Source: Xenorhabdus poinarii G6 (GTDB lineage Bacteria > Pseudomonadota > Gammaproteobacteria > Enterobacterales > Enterobacteriaceae). Taken from it: a stretch of 64,000 nt of DNA. Every line of letters starts with the position of its first letter. Within the stretch, counting starts at the first letter, position 1. The position numbers were made by a program, and so were the translations under genes. The stretch lies in the NCBI RefSeq assembly GCF_000968175.1, contig NZ_FO704551.1:620001-684000 (forward strand), written 5' to 3'. Positions 9,694-17,823 of this stretch are shown one piece after another. Below the pieces are notes generated by a model, which was given only the letters and a program-made list of their open reading frames with translations, searched no databases and was not told the DNA's origin.

Positions 9694-10257
9694 TTAATGA
9701 TGGGGATAGTGAATGAGATTATGGATAACGACAATATCATCACCTGAATTCGCATAAGCATGATGACAATCCGCATGGAAACGCAGGGATTCCCCGCTTG
9801 AGATTTTATGCCAGGTGTCATTAAGACGAAGATCTAACACGCCACTCAGTACGATAATATGCTCTATCACCCCGGATTCATGCGGGGAAGATTCACTTGA
9901 AGCCCCCGGTATCAATTCTATTTTAAACAAATCAATAAAGAGTTCATCATCAAAAGGGATGAGCGGGGTGACACGCATGCCTGAATTATTTTGTTCAAAG
10001 ACGGGTAATGCATTAAATTGGTGCAATATTGGCTGCGGTTGCGGAGTAGCGCCTTCTAAAAAGGTTGAGAAAGCAATATTAAAGCCCGTTGCAATTTTCC
10101 ATAGCGTCGATATTGTTGGGCTTGATTGCGCCCGTTCAATTTGCCCAAGCATGGCCTTACTGACGCCGGTCAGTTTAGCCGCTTGACTGAGGCTTAATCC
10201 TCGAGAAGCTCTTAATGATTTAAATTTTTCAGCAATTTTCGGTGTGATATCACTCAT
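9694..10257 (-). CDS. XRE-family regulator with C-terminal cupin domain (SutR/YdcN-like)
   Basis: This 187-residue regulator has an N-terminal helix-turn-helix (about residues 8-65; LSLSQAAKLTGVSKAMLGQI) and a C-terminal cupin (about 110-175; PHESGVIEHIIVLSG). It closely resembles E. coli SutR (YdcN), down to the final LIHYP. In E. coli that gene is next to ydcO, a BenE-family transporter; here too a BenE-family gene is divergently transcribed from a shared 97-bp region holding a 17-bp inverted repeat. The cupin probably senses a small ligand. SutR in E. coli is linked to sulfur utilisation; whether that holds here is inference. Confidence 0.85.
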   Translation of the reverse strand: MSDITPKIAEKFKSLRASRGLSLSQAAKLTGVSKAMLGQIERAQSSPTISTLWKIATGFNIAFSTFLEGATPQPQPILHQFNALPVFEQNNSGMRVTPLIPFDDELFIDLFKIELIPGASSESSPHESGVIEHIIVLSGVLDLRLNDTWHKISSGESLRFHADCHHAYANSGDDIVVIHNLIHYPHH

Positions 10258-10290
10258 TGGTGTCTTCTCAAAAAATGAATGCGTGGTTGA

Positions 10291-10337
10291 ACGTTATAAC
10301 GGACGATGATATTCTCATTAATCGTCCGTTATAACGT
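10291..10337. promoter_or_regulatory. Palindromic operator between regulator and BenE-type transporter
   Basis: Two perfect 17-nt arms (acgttataacggacgat and its exact reverse complement) are separated by 13 nt. Each arm also contains the self-complementary 10-mer CGTTATAACG (10292-10301 and 10327-10336), centres 35 bp apart. The site lies between two divergent starts (10257 and 10355), so the XRE-cupin regulator is the obvious binder. Binding by two dimers on one face of the helix is inferred. Confidence 0.8.
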
Positions 10338-10354
10338 CCGATAGGTGATGCCCT

Positions 10355-11530
10355 ATGTCTAATCTGTCATTTGTGCGGGGTTTTTCACCCGCAACATTTA
10401 TTACAGGATTTGTTGCCGTTTTAGTTGCTTATGCTAGTTCAGTTGCGGTCATTCTCCAAGCAGCGACGGCGATCGGCGTTGAATCATCACAAATCGGTGC
10501 CTGGCTGAGTATGCTTGGTCTGGGAATGGGGATCACAACGATTGCGTTGTCACGCTATTATCGCACCCCCATTTTAACCGCCTGGTCAACACCGGGCATT
10601 GCATTACTGGCAACGAATGTCTCGAATATGTCTGTTAATGAAGCTGTCGGTATTTTTATTTTCTCTTCAGCATTAATGTTGATATGCGGTATTACCGGAT
10701 TCTTTGCCAGATTGATGAACGCTATTCCGCACACCATTGCCGCGGCGATGCTGGCCGGGATATTACTTCGTTTCGGTTTAGATGCGTTCGCAATGCTACA
10801 AGTCAACTTTTGGCTATGTGGTGCCATGCTATTTGTTTACCTCATTGCCCGTCGTTTTTTTCCGTTATATGCAATCATCTCGACATTTGCAGCTGGATTG
10901 ATTATCTGTATTTTCAACGGTGACTTAAATTGGGTCAGTGAAAATGAGATGTTTTCCAAACCGGAATTCGTGACGCCGCAATTTAGCGTAACCACACTCA
11001 TTGGTGTTGGAATTCCGTTTTTTATCGTCACGATGGCTTCGCAAAATGCACCGGGGATTGCCATACCGCAAGCGGCAGGATACCCTCCCCGCACATCAAC
11101 ATTACTCATCTGGACATCCTTGGTGGCCATGATTCTGGCTCCTTTGGGGGGATTCAGTATCTGTATTGCGGCAATTTCGGCTGCTATTTGCATGGGAAGT
11201 GATGTTCACCCAGATCCGAAGAAACGGTACATGGCTGCCGTCACTGCTGGTTTTTTCTATTTGTTGGCAGGAATTTTTGGTGGCGCCATTTTCTCTTTGT
11301 TCAGCGCTTTTCCAACCTCATTGATAAAGATTTTGGCTGGATTGGCACTGCTTGGCACTTTTACTAATAGCCTGAACCAAGCGATTAAGGATGAATCGGC
11401 CAGAGATGCGGCGATTATCTGTTTCCTGATCACGGCCTCTGGAGCTAATTTATTGGGTATCAGTTCCGCATTTTGGGGATTACTCGGCGGAATGATTGCT
11501 CATAGCGTATTGAAAAAACGGCTGGGGTAG
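10355..11530 (+). CDS. BenE-family benzoate/proton symporter-like transporter (YdcO-like)
   Basis: The 391-residue inner-membrane protein consists of about 11-12 hydrophobic segments and matches the BenE family and E. coli YdcO along its length. Landmarks are TAWSTPGIALLATN, TIAAAMLAGILLRFGLDAF, VTMASQNAPGIAIPQAAGYP and the C-terminal ASGANLLGISSAFWGLLGG. BenE members import benzoate or related anions with protons; the YdcO substrate is unknown, so none is claimed here. It is divergent from its likely regulator, and the operator overlaps its promoter region. This regulator-transporter pair is the first unit of the accessory region replacing yadS/clcA. Degraded insertion sequences follow. Confidence 0.88.
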   Translation: MSNLSFVRGFSPATFITGFVAVLVAYASSVAVILQAATAIGVESSQIGAWLSMLGLGMGITTIALSRYYRTPILTAWSTPGIALLATNVSNMSVNEAVGIFIFSSALMLICGITGFFARLMNAIPHTIAAAMLAGILLRFGLDAFAMLQVNFWLCGAMLFVYLIARRFFPLYAIISTFAAGLIICIFNGDLNWVSENEMFSKPEFVTPQFSVTTLIGVGIPFFIVTMASQNAPGIAIPQAAGYPPRTSTLLIWTSLVAMILAPLGGFSICIAAISAAICMGSDVHPDPKKRYMAAVTAGFFYLLAGIFGGAIFSLFSAFPTSLIKILAGLALLGTFTNSLNQAIKDESARDAAIICFLITASGANLLGISSAFWGLLGGMIAHSVLKKRLG

Positions 11531-11800
11531 ACGGCAAGGCAAGTGTTCCGCTGTGCTGGCGACACACATCCAAGTGCCCTGGAGACGTAATGCCCCAAGC
11601 TTTGTTCCCTGATACTCTACATCGATAGCCAGACGACCTCGGCGAGGTGCTACAGGGATAGGATCTGGTATATTGCGTTGCAAATAACAAATGTGCGGCA
11701 CGTGCTGAGTTTAATGAGATGGTCTCCCCCACTCTGTTGAGTCAATTGACAGTGTGTTTTTCTTTTAGAAGAGGGCATCATCATAAACAGCACAACACTT
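11531..11800. other. Unassigned stretch before the IS110 remnant
   Basis: About 270 bp with no convincing gene. A short minus-strand frame (11480-11701) has even codon-like composition, but it runs into the transporter gene and was not recognised. It is probably debris of a decayed mobile element. Confidence 0.4.
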
Positions 11801-12420
11801 ATCAGTATTGACTTGGGTAAACATTCCTTGCACTAAACTCCCTGAGTTTCTGGCAGTGACACCCAATGCCACTGTTGTGATGGAAGCCTGTGCCAGTGCG
11901 CATTTCATGGCGCGTAAAATCGCGGCATTAGGCCATAAAACTCAACTGATTTAACCTCAGTTTGTCCGTCCTTTCGTCAAGAGCAACAAAAACGATTTCA
12001 TTGATGCTGAAGCGATTTGCGAAGCGGCTTCACGACCTGCTATGCGTTTTGTTCAGCCACGTACGGAAAGCCCGCAGACCATGCGGGCATGACATCGTGT
12101 CCGAGAATCCCTGGTCAGAAATAAAGTGAAAACCACCAACCAGATGCAGGCTTTCTTACTGGAATTTGGTCTCAGCATGCCAAAAGGCATTGCTGTGATA
12201 AGACAGCTGTCTGAGGTTATCGCTGAAAATGATGTGCCCTCTTATCTGGTACAGCGGTTCCAACGCCTGCACGCCCATCCGTCTATCAGCCCCATCACAG
12301 CTAGTGTACTGGCATCATGGTTAGGGGATGGGAAACAATATAGCCACAGCCGGGAATTTGCCGTTTCCACGGGAGGAGTATTCAATCAGTAAGGGAATTC
12401 AGGTATACCCCTGCGTTGTT
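11800..12420 (+). pseudogene. Decayed IS110-family transposase
   Basis: Translation gives a recognisable IS110 transposase broken by several stops and an internal deletion: ISIDLGKHSLH near 11805, MEACASAHFMARKIAALGHK at about 11880-11940, then FVKSNKNDFIDAEAICEAA, FVQPRTESPQTM, and from 12126 KTTNQMQAFLLEFGLSMPKG. The segment joins directly to PITASVLASWLGDGKQYSHS, skipping the middle helical region, and ends early at 12392. It has no intact frame. Part of it recurs at 16158-16196. It marks the left side of the mobile-element-rich block. Confidence 0.85.
12050..12088 (+). repeat. Repeat a, copy 1 (IS110 remnant)
   Basis: A 39-nt stretch (tgttcagccacgtacgg...catgcgggc) that recurs with one mismatch at 16158-16196. 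Here it is followed by more transposase sequence; in copy 2 it is fused directly to repeat b. Confidence 0.85.
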
Positions 12421-12510
12421 GAACAAATAGAGAAAATAACGATTAACGCTCTGGTGTTGCGAAGACTGATTATTGATGATATGAACGGCTAGTCGGCCCG
12501 ATAAAAACCT
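12395..12510 (+). repeat. Repeat b, copy 1 (IS110-type end)
   Basis: About 115 bp starting gaattcaggtatacccctgc that recur nearly identically at 16197-16312, differing by only a few bases. It is probably the 3' non-coding end of an IS110-family element. Confidence 0.85.
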
Positions 12511-12798
12511 AGACTTTAAAATGAATTAGAGAAGCCGTGAGTTTTTTCAGGATTACCGGGTGCGGAACTCATTGTGGCGCGGGTACTTTCCTTATATAGA
12601 CGTCAGATAGATTTAGGCAGGCCCACGTGCGTCAAAATCAGGGTTGCAAAAACGAGGAATGTAATGAACGCATCCCAACCATGTAACTCTCGGTACTATG
12701 CTGAAATTGAGAGGTAAGGTATGGATCCTCTCAGATTTCCGGTCTTATAGTGCCTAAATGAGAAGCCTGTTGCTCTCTGATAACTGGAGGATCCACTC
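12511..12798. other. Non-coding IS110-type left end
   Basis: No gene is visible. Close to its right edge TGGATCCTC (12722-12730) is mirrored by GAGGATCCA (12786-12794), and GGAGG precedes the GTG of the truncated transposase. It is probably the upstream non-coding part of that element. Confidence 0.4.
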
Positions 12799-13275
12799 GT
12801 GAAATATACTCCTGTTGGCGTCGATACCGCAAAGTATCTGATGCAAATTCATTTCGTTGATAAATATACCGGTGAAATCATGGATAAACAGCTACGACGA
12901 CGGGATTTTTTAACTTTTTTCAGCAACCGGGATCCTTGTCTGATTGGTATGGGAGCGTGTGGTGGTGCCCACTATTGGGCACGGGAGCTGAAAAAGTTAG
13001 GGTATGAGGTTCATTTGCTCCAGGCCAAATTTGTTAAAGCTTTTCGTATAAGTAACAAGAACGATGTCATGGATGCTCGGGCAATCTGGATGGCCGTTCA
13101 GCAACCGGGTAAACCCGTCGCTATCAAAAATGAAGAACAACAAACCATCGATAAAACTGAAATCATGACTCAATGTCGTGCCGTCGCCGCTATTGTCTCC
13201 CAGCGCTTGCGGACAGCGACCATGATGACTGATGCTGACAATCTGCCAGCGGGTATTGAGCGGTCATGGGGATGA
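12799..13275 (+). pseudogene. Truncated IS110/IS1111-family transposase
   Basis: This 158-residue frame covers only the N-terminal RuvC-like part of an IS1111-type transposase (VGVDTAKYLMQIHF, HYWARELKKLGYEVHLLQAK, NKNDVMDARAIWMAVQ). The catalytic Glu of the family's IGIEACHSAHYWA motif is replaced (IGMGACGGAHYWA), and the C-terminal Ser-containing domain is missing. It is therefore inactive. A good ribosome-binding site (GGAGG) remains before its GTG start. It is related to, but clearly different from, the intact copy at 16469. Confidence 0.85.
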
Positions 13276-13521
13276 CTGGCAATGTTAAAAATTTGCCCCG
13301 GCATCAGTTTGATGTCGTTACTTTGCCCGCTGCCGATCTGCATCTGATTTTTTTTAAATCAGAAGATAACGCTTTCTTCACGTATGGTTATAATACGTGT
13401 AGCATGTAGGCACAGAAAAATAAGTGAGCGGGATTATAATTTTCATAGTCAACCTGACAGAATATTCAATTTCCATGTCAGCGTTTTGCATATATGACAA
13501 AATTATTAAAGGTGAGTGAAA

Positions 13522-13842
13522 ATGGAAAAAAACATAGAGTCATTAATGATTGAACATGGTTTTACTTCAAAGGATATTAGCTTGATAAAAGCTGCCTCAG
13601 AACGCTCCGGTTATGAAATCATGCAAGAAATATGTATTTTGAAAAGAAAATTTCATGGTGTTGTTTTTGTTTTTTTTATTGCTCTTTCTTTTTTTATTTG
13701 CATGCTATTACTCGCTCATGATATCGATGATTATATTAATACTGCGCTTACATTTTTTATTTCAATGCCAATGGTGTTATATTTTTCATCTGTAAGACTA
13801 ACATATAAATCCTTTATGTTTATAAAAAAGTATAAAGGATAG
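13522..13842 (+). CDS. Small membrane protein, candidate immunity partner
   Basis: This 106-residue protein is not recognised. It has a soluble N terminus (about 1-45) and two hydrophobic segments (about residues 46-68 and 76-96; VVFVFFIALSFFICMLLLA and FISMPMVLYFSS) ending in a Lys-rich tail. GGTGAG lies 5 nt before the ATG at 13522; a GTG two codons upstream is possible. Composition is AT-rich like the Hcp-effector pair. It converges with the effector gene, the two stops being 9 bp apart. A two-helix membrane protein beside a putative pore-type effector could be its immunity protein, but opposite orientation is unusual for such pairs. Confidence 0.6.
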   Translation: MEKNIESLMIEHGFTSKDISLIKAASERSGYEIMQEICILKRKFHGVVFVFFIALSFFICMLLLAHDIDDYINTALTFFISMPMVLYFSSVRLTYKSFMFIKKYKG

Positions 13843-13851
13843 ATTAAATCA

Positions 13852-14667
13852 TTACTTGTTGTAGTTTGGATTATTGTATATATCATAGGCCGATTTTATC
13901 GTAAGACCATCGGCCGTTATTTCGAAGCCTAGTGCGTATCCACTCATAAGTTTGTAACCATATACATAATCTTCATTAATGTGATGAAATAATCGCCATG
14001 CATCAGGTTTTAAGGTACGCGATAATAATGCATGAGCAGACAGTGATAAATCTACTCCTGCATAAACTAGGCTTCCTGTTGTTTTACTAGAGCCCAAATA
14101 TTCAAAGGTATTTTCATATCCTAATCTGACCAATCCTTTGTAGTTTGGATCATCTTTAATTAGAGCCATAGTATTCTCTTGAATGGCACCAAAACCATGA
14201 ACTACTAATCCTGCTCCTGCCACATAACCAACAGGTATTCCAAATACAGTAATAGTTGCTCCTGCTATCAGACCTATTCCTGCAACTATTTGTGATAAAC
14301 CTACGACTATGCCAACTCCTTTTAACACATAATCAATATTATCCATTCCCCGATTATTTGTCTCAATGAGGGCATATTGTTGATAAAGTTTATATCTGCA
14401 CAAATGCTCTTGATATTCTAAGTACTTTATTTCCTTTCCCATCATTTGAAGAATGGATTTTCTTTCTTCAGAATTGTCTGAACTAAATATATGACGTTCA
14501 TATAAATCAGATAAATAATTTAACTCGTCAATATATTTTTTTCTTGATACATTACTGTTAATGAATATTGATGTAGAGAGTGCCAATTGCCGCATTCTTG
14601 TTTTTTTATGCAATGCTTGTGTTCTAAAGTAAGATTCTCTACCAGAGCGACCGTATAAACCATACAT
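13852..14667 (-). CDS. Putative Hcp-associated effector, DUF4225-like
   Basis: The 271-residue protein has a charged, helical N-terminal half and a central Gly-rich hydrophobic hairpin (about residues 115-165; VVGLSQIVAGIGLIAGATIT, VGYVAGAGLVVHGFGAIQEN), followed by a conserved-looking C terminus. This arrangement is what I associate with DUF4225 proteins found near type VI secretion genes in Yersinia and Xenorhabdus. The ATG at 14667 lies one base after the hcp stop (TAAAATG), so translation is coupled to hcp; a GTG start at 14703 would overlap it. Cargo of Hcp tubes, perhaps membrane-active, is inferred. No catalytic motif was found. Confidence 0.6.
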   Translation of the reverse strand: MYGLYGRSGRESYFRTQALHKKTRMRQLALSTSIFINSNVSRKKYIDELNYLSDLYERHIFSSDNSEERKSILQMMGKEIKYLEYQEHLCRYKLYQQYALIETNNRGMDNIDYVLKGVGIVVGLSQIVAGIGLIAGATITVFGIPVGYVAGAGLVVHGFGAIQENTMALIKDDPNYKGLVRLGYENTFEYLGSSKTTGSLVYAGVDLSLSAHALLSRTLKPDAWRLFHHINEDYVYGYKLMSGYALGFEITADGLTIKSAYDIYNNPNYNK

Positions 14668-14668
14668 T

Positions 14669-15148
14669 TTAGTAAATCCTATCTTCCCAGAAGCTATATC
14701 CACTAGTTCCCGCTAATCGATGTTGCCATGTAATACTTTTATATTTCAATGAAATTATTTCTTGAGGTTGAGAATCATTATGTGTTAATGAATTAGGACA
14801 AATAATATCAATATTACTTATTGTTGCACCTGCTATTTTTATTGTGAAATAATGAGATAATCCGCCATTTTCATCTGTTCTGTATATATCAAGAGTACAG
14901 TCCAATTCTTCATTATTTGATATTGCGACGCCTAATAATGGAGTTGATTTATCTATTGTTTTTTTTATAGTTATAGGAAGATGGTTTACATTCTGATCTC
15001 TAGATAGTGAATGGTTTAGTTCATACACATATATTTGATCTTCTCGTCCAATTTGATAGATATTTCCTATAGAGTCTTTTGATGAGCATCCAGAAGATAT
15101 CAAACCTTGTTTTTTACCATTTACTGTTAAGTAAATTATATTTGCCAT
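14669..15148 (-). CDS. hcp: Hcp family type VI secretion tube protein (TssD)
   Basis: The protein begins MANIIYLTVNGKKQGLISSG and contains SIGNIYQIGREDQIYVYELN and STPLLGVAISNNEELDC, the classical Hcp signature. At 159 residues it is the standard length. Hcp hexamers stack into the tube fired by the type VI secretion system and carry small effectors in the lumen. No complete T6SS operon is in the window; only a tssF remnant lies nearby, so this is an orphan hcp that would depend on a secretion system elsewhere. The effector-like gene follows one base after its stop. The upstream 285 bp are strongly AT-rich. Confidence 0.92.
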   Translation of the reverse strand: MANIIYLTVNGKKQGLISSGCSSKDSIGNIYQIGREDQIYVYELNHSLSRDQNVNHLPITIKKTIDKSTPLLGVAISNNEELDCTLDIYRTDENGGLSHYFTIKIAGATISNIDIICPNSLTHNDSQPQEIISLKYKSITWQHRLAGTSGYSFWEDRIY

Positions 15149-15434
15149 TTTAAAAATCCTTATATTATTTTAAGTTAAAATATAACACAATTTTTTATTG
15201 TCAATGGATATTAAAAATAAAGAGCATTTCAAATTGTAATAATAACAAACCTAAATTTTAAAAATTTTATTTCAATAATATATATATTTTCTAAATTATG
15301 TCAGTATAAACTATATACCCTATTTATAATAATGAGAGTATCAGTAGTTATTTTTCCTTATTCCGCGTATCAAATGAGGAAAGAAATACTCATCTCATTT
15401 TGAAAATCTATTGAGATAGTTGTACCAGCAATTA
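15149..15434. other. AT-rich upstream region of hcp
   Basis: About 285 bp, very AT-rich and without a gene. It must contain the hcp promoter. Such AT-rich leaders are typical targets of H-NS silencing (inference). Confidence 0.4.
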
Positions 15435-15954
15435 TCATTTAATGGATTGAGATTGCAGAAATCCGACCTGCCAGTGATCGGTAACCGTTCCCGTCTGGGG
15501 CAGGGTCACCGTGATCTCACTATATTCCCGTGTTTTCCGGATTTTTCTCTCTTGGACAATAAAAGGCTCAATATGCAGGGCGGCAGGTGTAAAACCGTAA
15601 TGTCTACACACCTTCGGCTGTGGTGACGGGCGCTTCCTGCGGGATATCAACCGCGCCCTGATAAATCCCCTGATTAGGCGTGAATTGAATGATAGTGGTC
15701 GGCGGCACGGGGCGCAGGGTATGCGGCCAGATACGATCCAGCATTTCATGAGTGATCTGCGGAAATTCATCTTCAACAGTGTAGAGCACATTGGAGGTCA
15801 GTAATGAAAATCCTTTCATCAGGCGCTGAATGTCCGGATCATAGGGATTGTCCAGAAATGCTGCCAGATGCGGATGTTCCTTCGCAGCTAACTTCATTTT
15901 TTCGCGCAGCCAGGCCAGTTCTTGCAGGTACAGAGATGCTTTCCAATTTTTCAT
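15435..15954 (-). pseudogene. tssF remnant (T6SS baseplate), frameshifted and truncated
   Basis: Two adjoining frames make the N-terminal quarter of TssF. The first (from 15954) reads YLQELAWLREKMKLAAKEHP, DPDIQRLMKGFSLLTSNVLY and LRPVPPTTIIQFTP, classic TssF sequence, and stops at 15604 after VTTAEGV. The second frame continues with CRHYGFTPAALHIEPFIVQE and stops at 15435. TssF is normally close to 600 residues, so most of the gene is gone. Together with the orphan hcp this points to a T6SS locus largely deleted by insertion sequences. Confidence 0.85.
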
Positions 15955-16157
15955 TCTGCTCTTTCCTTGCTCAGATATTCAACTGAATAATCTATCGGCA
16001 TTTAATTCAAAATATTTATGGATAATAAGGAAATCAGAATTAAATTAGCCATTACATAGAGTTTAACATTAATTAAATTAATGAATTTGATTTTTGTCTG
16101 ACATAACAAAATTTTTTTAAAACGGGGCAAATACCCCTTTGAGGCTGTCCGGCCAAA

Positions 16158-16196
16158 TGTTCAGCCACGTACGGAAAGCCTGCAGACCATGCGGGC
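16158..16196 (+). repeat. Repeat a, copy 2 (IS110 remnant)
   Basis: Matches 12050-12088 with one mismatch. It is joined without a gap to repeat b, so this copy lacks the roughly 305 bp that separate a and b in copy 1. Confidence 0.85.
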
Positions 16197-16312
16197 GAAT
16201 TCAGGTATACCCCTGCGTTGTTGAACAAAAAGAGAAAATAACGATTAACGCTCTGGTGTTGCGAAGACTGATTATTGATGATATGAACGGTCAATCGGCC
16301 TGATGAAAAACC
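16197..16312 (+). repeat. Repeat b, copy 2 (IS110-type end)
   Basis: Near-identical to 12395-12510. With copy 1 it brackets the truncated transposase, the hcp/effector genes and the tssF remnant. Confidence 0.85.
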
Positions 16313-16319
16313 TAATCGG

Positions 16320-17820
16320 AAAAATGGTTCACTAAAAAGGCGCAGGTCAGCGGATTACATCGAGGCCCACAGTATTAGCTGTAACAAGGCTGATGTTATG
16401 AACTCCCGCTCCTCACGGAGTAAGATGGGAATTCATCAATAAAATCCAGCCAGCTTTGGGAGGGGATTATGCCTAATCTCATCATCGGTCTTGATATTGC
16501 TAAAAATATTTTTCAGGTTTATGGGACAGACCACCGTGGTGCCACCACGATTAAACGGAAGTTACGTCGAAACAGTGTGTTGAAGTTTTTTACGACTCTA
16601 GAGCATGCACTCATTGGGATTGAAGCCTGCCATAGTGCACATTATTGGGCACGGGAACTGACAAAGCTGGGGCACACGGTTCATTTGTTGCCAACCCAAT
16701 ACATTAAACCTTTTGTTGTTGGCGGAAAAAATGATGCTAATGATGCTGCTGCGATCTGTATGGCGGTAACAAGACGGGATATTCACTGTGTCCCCATAAA
16801 GAGTGCTGAGCAGCAATCATTGCAGTCATTGCACCGAATGCGGGAAGGCGCTATTCAGGAAAGAACCGCTAAATCAAATCAGATCCGCAGTCTGTTTTCA
16901 GAAGAAGGTGTTATCTTTCCGACTGGGCTGTCTTCGCTAAAAAAAGGTCTCCTTGAGTTTATTGAGGACGGTGAGTCAGCGATAACCCCTATCCTGAGAA
17001 AACTGGGCATGATGTATCTTGAACAATTATCCTGTTTACAGGCGTGGATCGGTGAGCTTAACGAAATGATTGACAGGTATTTCAAAGAGAACGAGGTCTG
17101 TCAACGGTTAGCCACCATTCCCGGTATTGGGCCGGTGATCGCCACGGCCATTGTCAGCCGCGTTGGCGATCCTGGTCTGTTTAAAAATGGTCGACACTTT
17201 GCTGCCTGGCTGGGGTTAACCCCCAAACAATATTCCAGTGGTGGAAAAACCAGACTCGCGGGAATAACGAAACGGGGTGATGGTTATATACGAAAGCTGT
17301 TGGTTCAGGGAGACAAGGCAGTGATTTACCATATAAATCGAAGGCATGATAACTATGGTGAGTGGATAAAAAAGCTGATGCAGCGTCGTCCGGTTAATAT
17401 TGTGGCTATCGCGCTGACAAATAAGATCGCCAGAATATCGTGGGTGATATTAACGGGTGAAGAAAAATTCAGGGTGACGTCATAATCACAGAATAATGAA
17501 ATCTTTTTTTAGCTTTATTGATCTTGCTAATTGCGCGGGAAAAATGAGATGGGATATCGGTCAAACCGACACCGGCAAAACCTGATACATCCGACGACCA
17601 AGAATGAATAAAGGTCTTAAGGCCGATAAGGAGCAGGTGGGCACATATCCATCATGGCTCAGCAGAAAATAACCTGCAAACACAGAAGCCGAATGTACGA
17701 ACGCAGTTATGACCGCCACCCAACGAACTTGTCTTGCAAACGGGATGCGTTCATATAGGAGGCCATAGATTTTATTATGATAAACATGAATAGAAATCAA
17801 TTGAATCACTCAATGTGAAC
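16320..17820 (+). mobile_element. IS110-family, IS1111-group insertion sequence (approximate limits)
   Basis: An intact transposase gene (16469-17485) is flanked by about 150 bp of upstream and about 330 bp of downstream non-coding DNA. Elements of this group lack terminal inverted repeats, so the ends cannot be fixed from one copy. The downstream part contains segments such as gggatatcggtcaaaccgac that recall IS1111-group 3' ends, where the guide (seeker/bridge) RNA is encoded. Confidence 0.65.
16469..17485 (+). CDS. IS110-family (IS1111 group) transposase, intact
   Basis: The 338-residue protein is a full-length RNA-guided DEDD recombinase. The RuvC-like N-terminal domain has Asp9 (GLDIAKN), Glu52 (IGIEACHSAHYWA) and Asp89/Asp92 (KNDANDAA). 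A helical middle part follows, and then the Transposase_20 domain with LATIPGIGPVIATAIVSRVG and the serine region QYSSGGKTRLAG. GGGAGGGG precedes the ATG. All catalytic positions known for the family are present, so it may still be active. It differs from both decayed IS110 copies to its left, showing that several related elements entered this locus. Confidence 0.93.
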   Translation: MPNLIIGLDIAKNIFQVYGTDHRGATTIKRKLRRNSVLKFFTTLEHALIGIEACHSAHYWARELTKLGHTVHLLPTQYIKPFVVGGKNDANDAAAICMAVTRRDIHCVPIKSAEQQSLQSLHRMREGAIQERTAKSNQIRSLFSEEGVIFPTGLSSLKKGLLEFIEDGESAITPILRKLGMMYLEQLSCLQAWIGELNEMIDRYFKENEVCQRLATIPGIGPVIATAIVSRVGDPGLFKNGRHFAAWLGLTPKQYSSGGKTRLAGITKRGDGYIRKLLVQGDKAVIYHINRRHDNYGEWIKKLMQRRPVNIVAIALTNKIARISWVILTGEEKFRVTS

Positions 17821-17823
17821 GTT
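17486..17823 (+). ncRNA. Candidate seeker/bridge RNA region of the IS1111-type element
   Basis: This 338-bp gene-free tail follows the transposase. In IS1111-group elements the structured guide RNA is encoded downstream of the transposase. The stretch gggatatcggtcaaaccgac (17550-17569) contains a short hairpin (cggt / accg) and resembles tails of related elements. RNA limits and loops were not defined. Confidence 0.4.

Noticed and set aside
11480..11701. 73-codon minus-strand frame after the BenE-like gene
   Set aside because: It overlaps the transporter gene end on the other strand, is not recognised, and lies in decayed mobile-element sequence.
14667..14703. Single Hcp-toxin fusion protein split by a frameshift
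   Set aside because: hcp ends at the normal family length and the next ATG follows one base later, which is ordinary translational coupling, so a frameshift is not needed.
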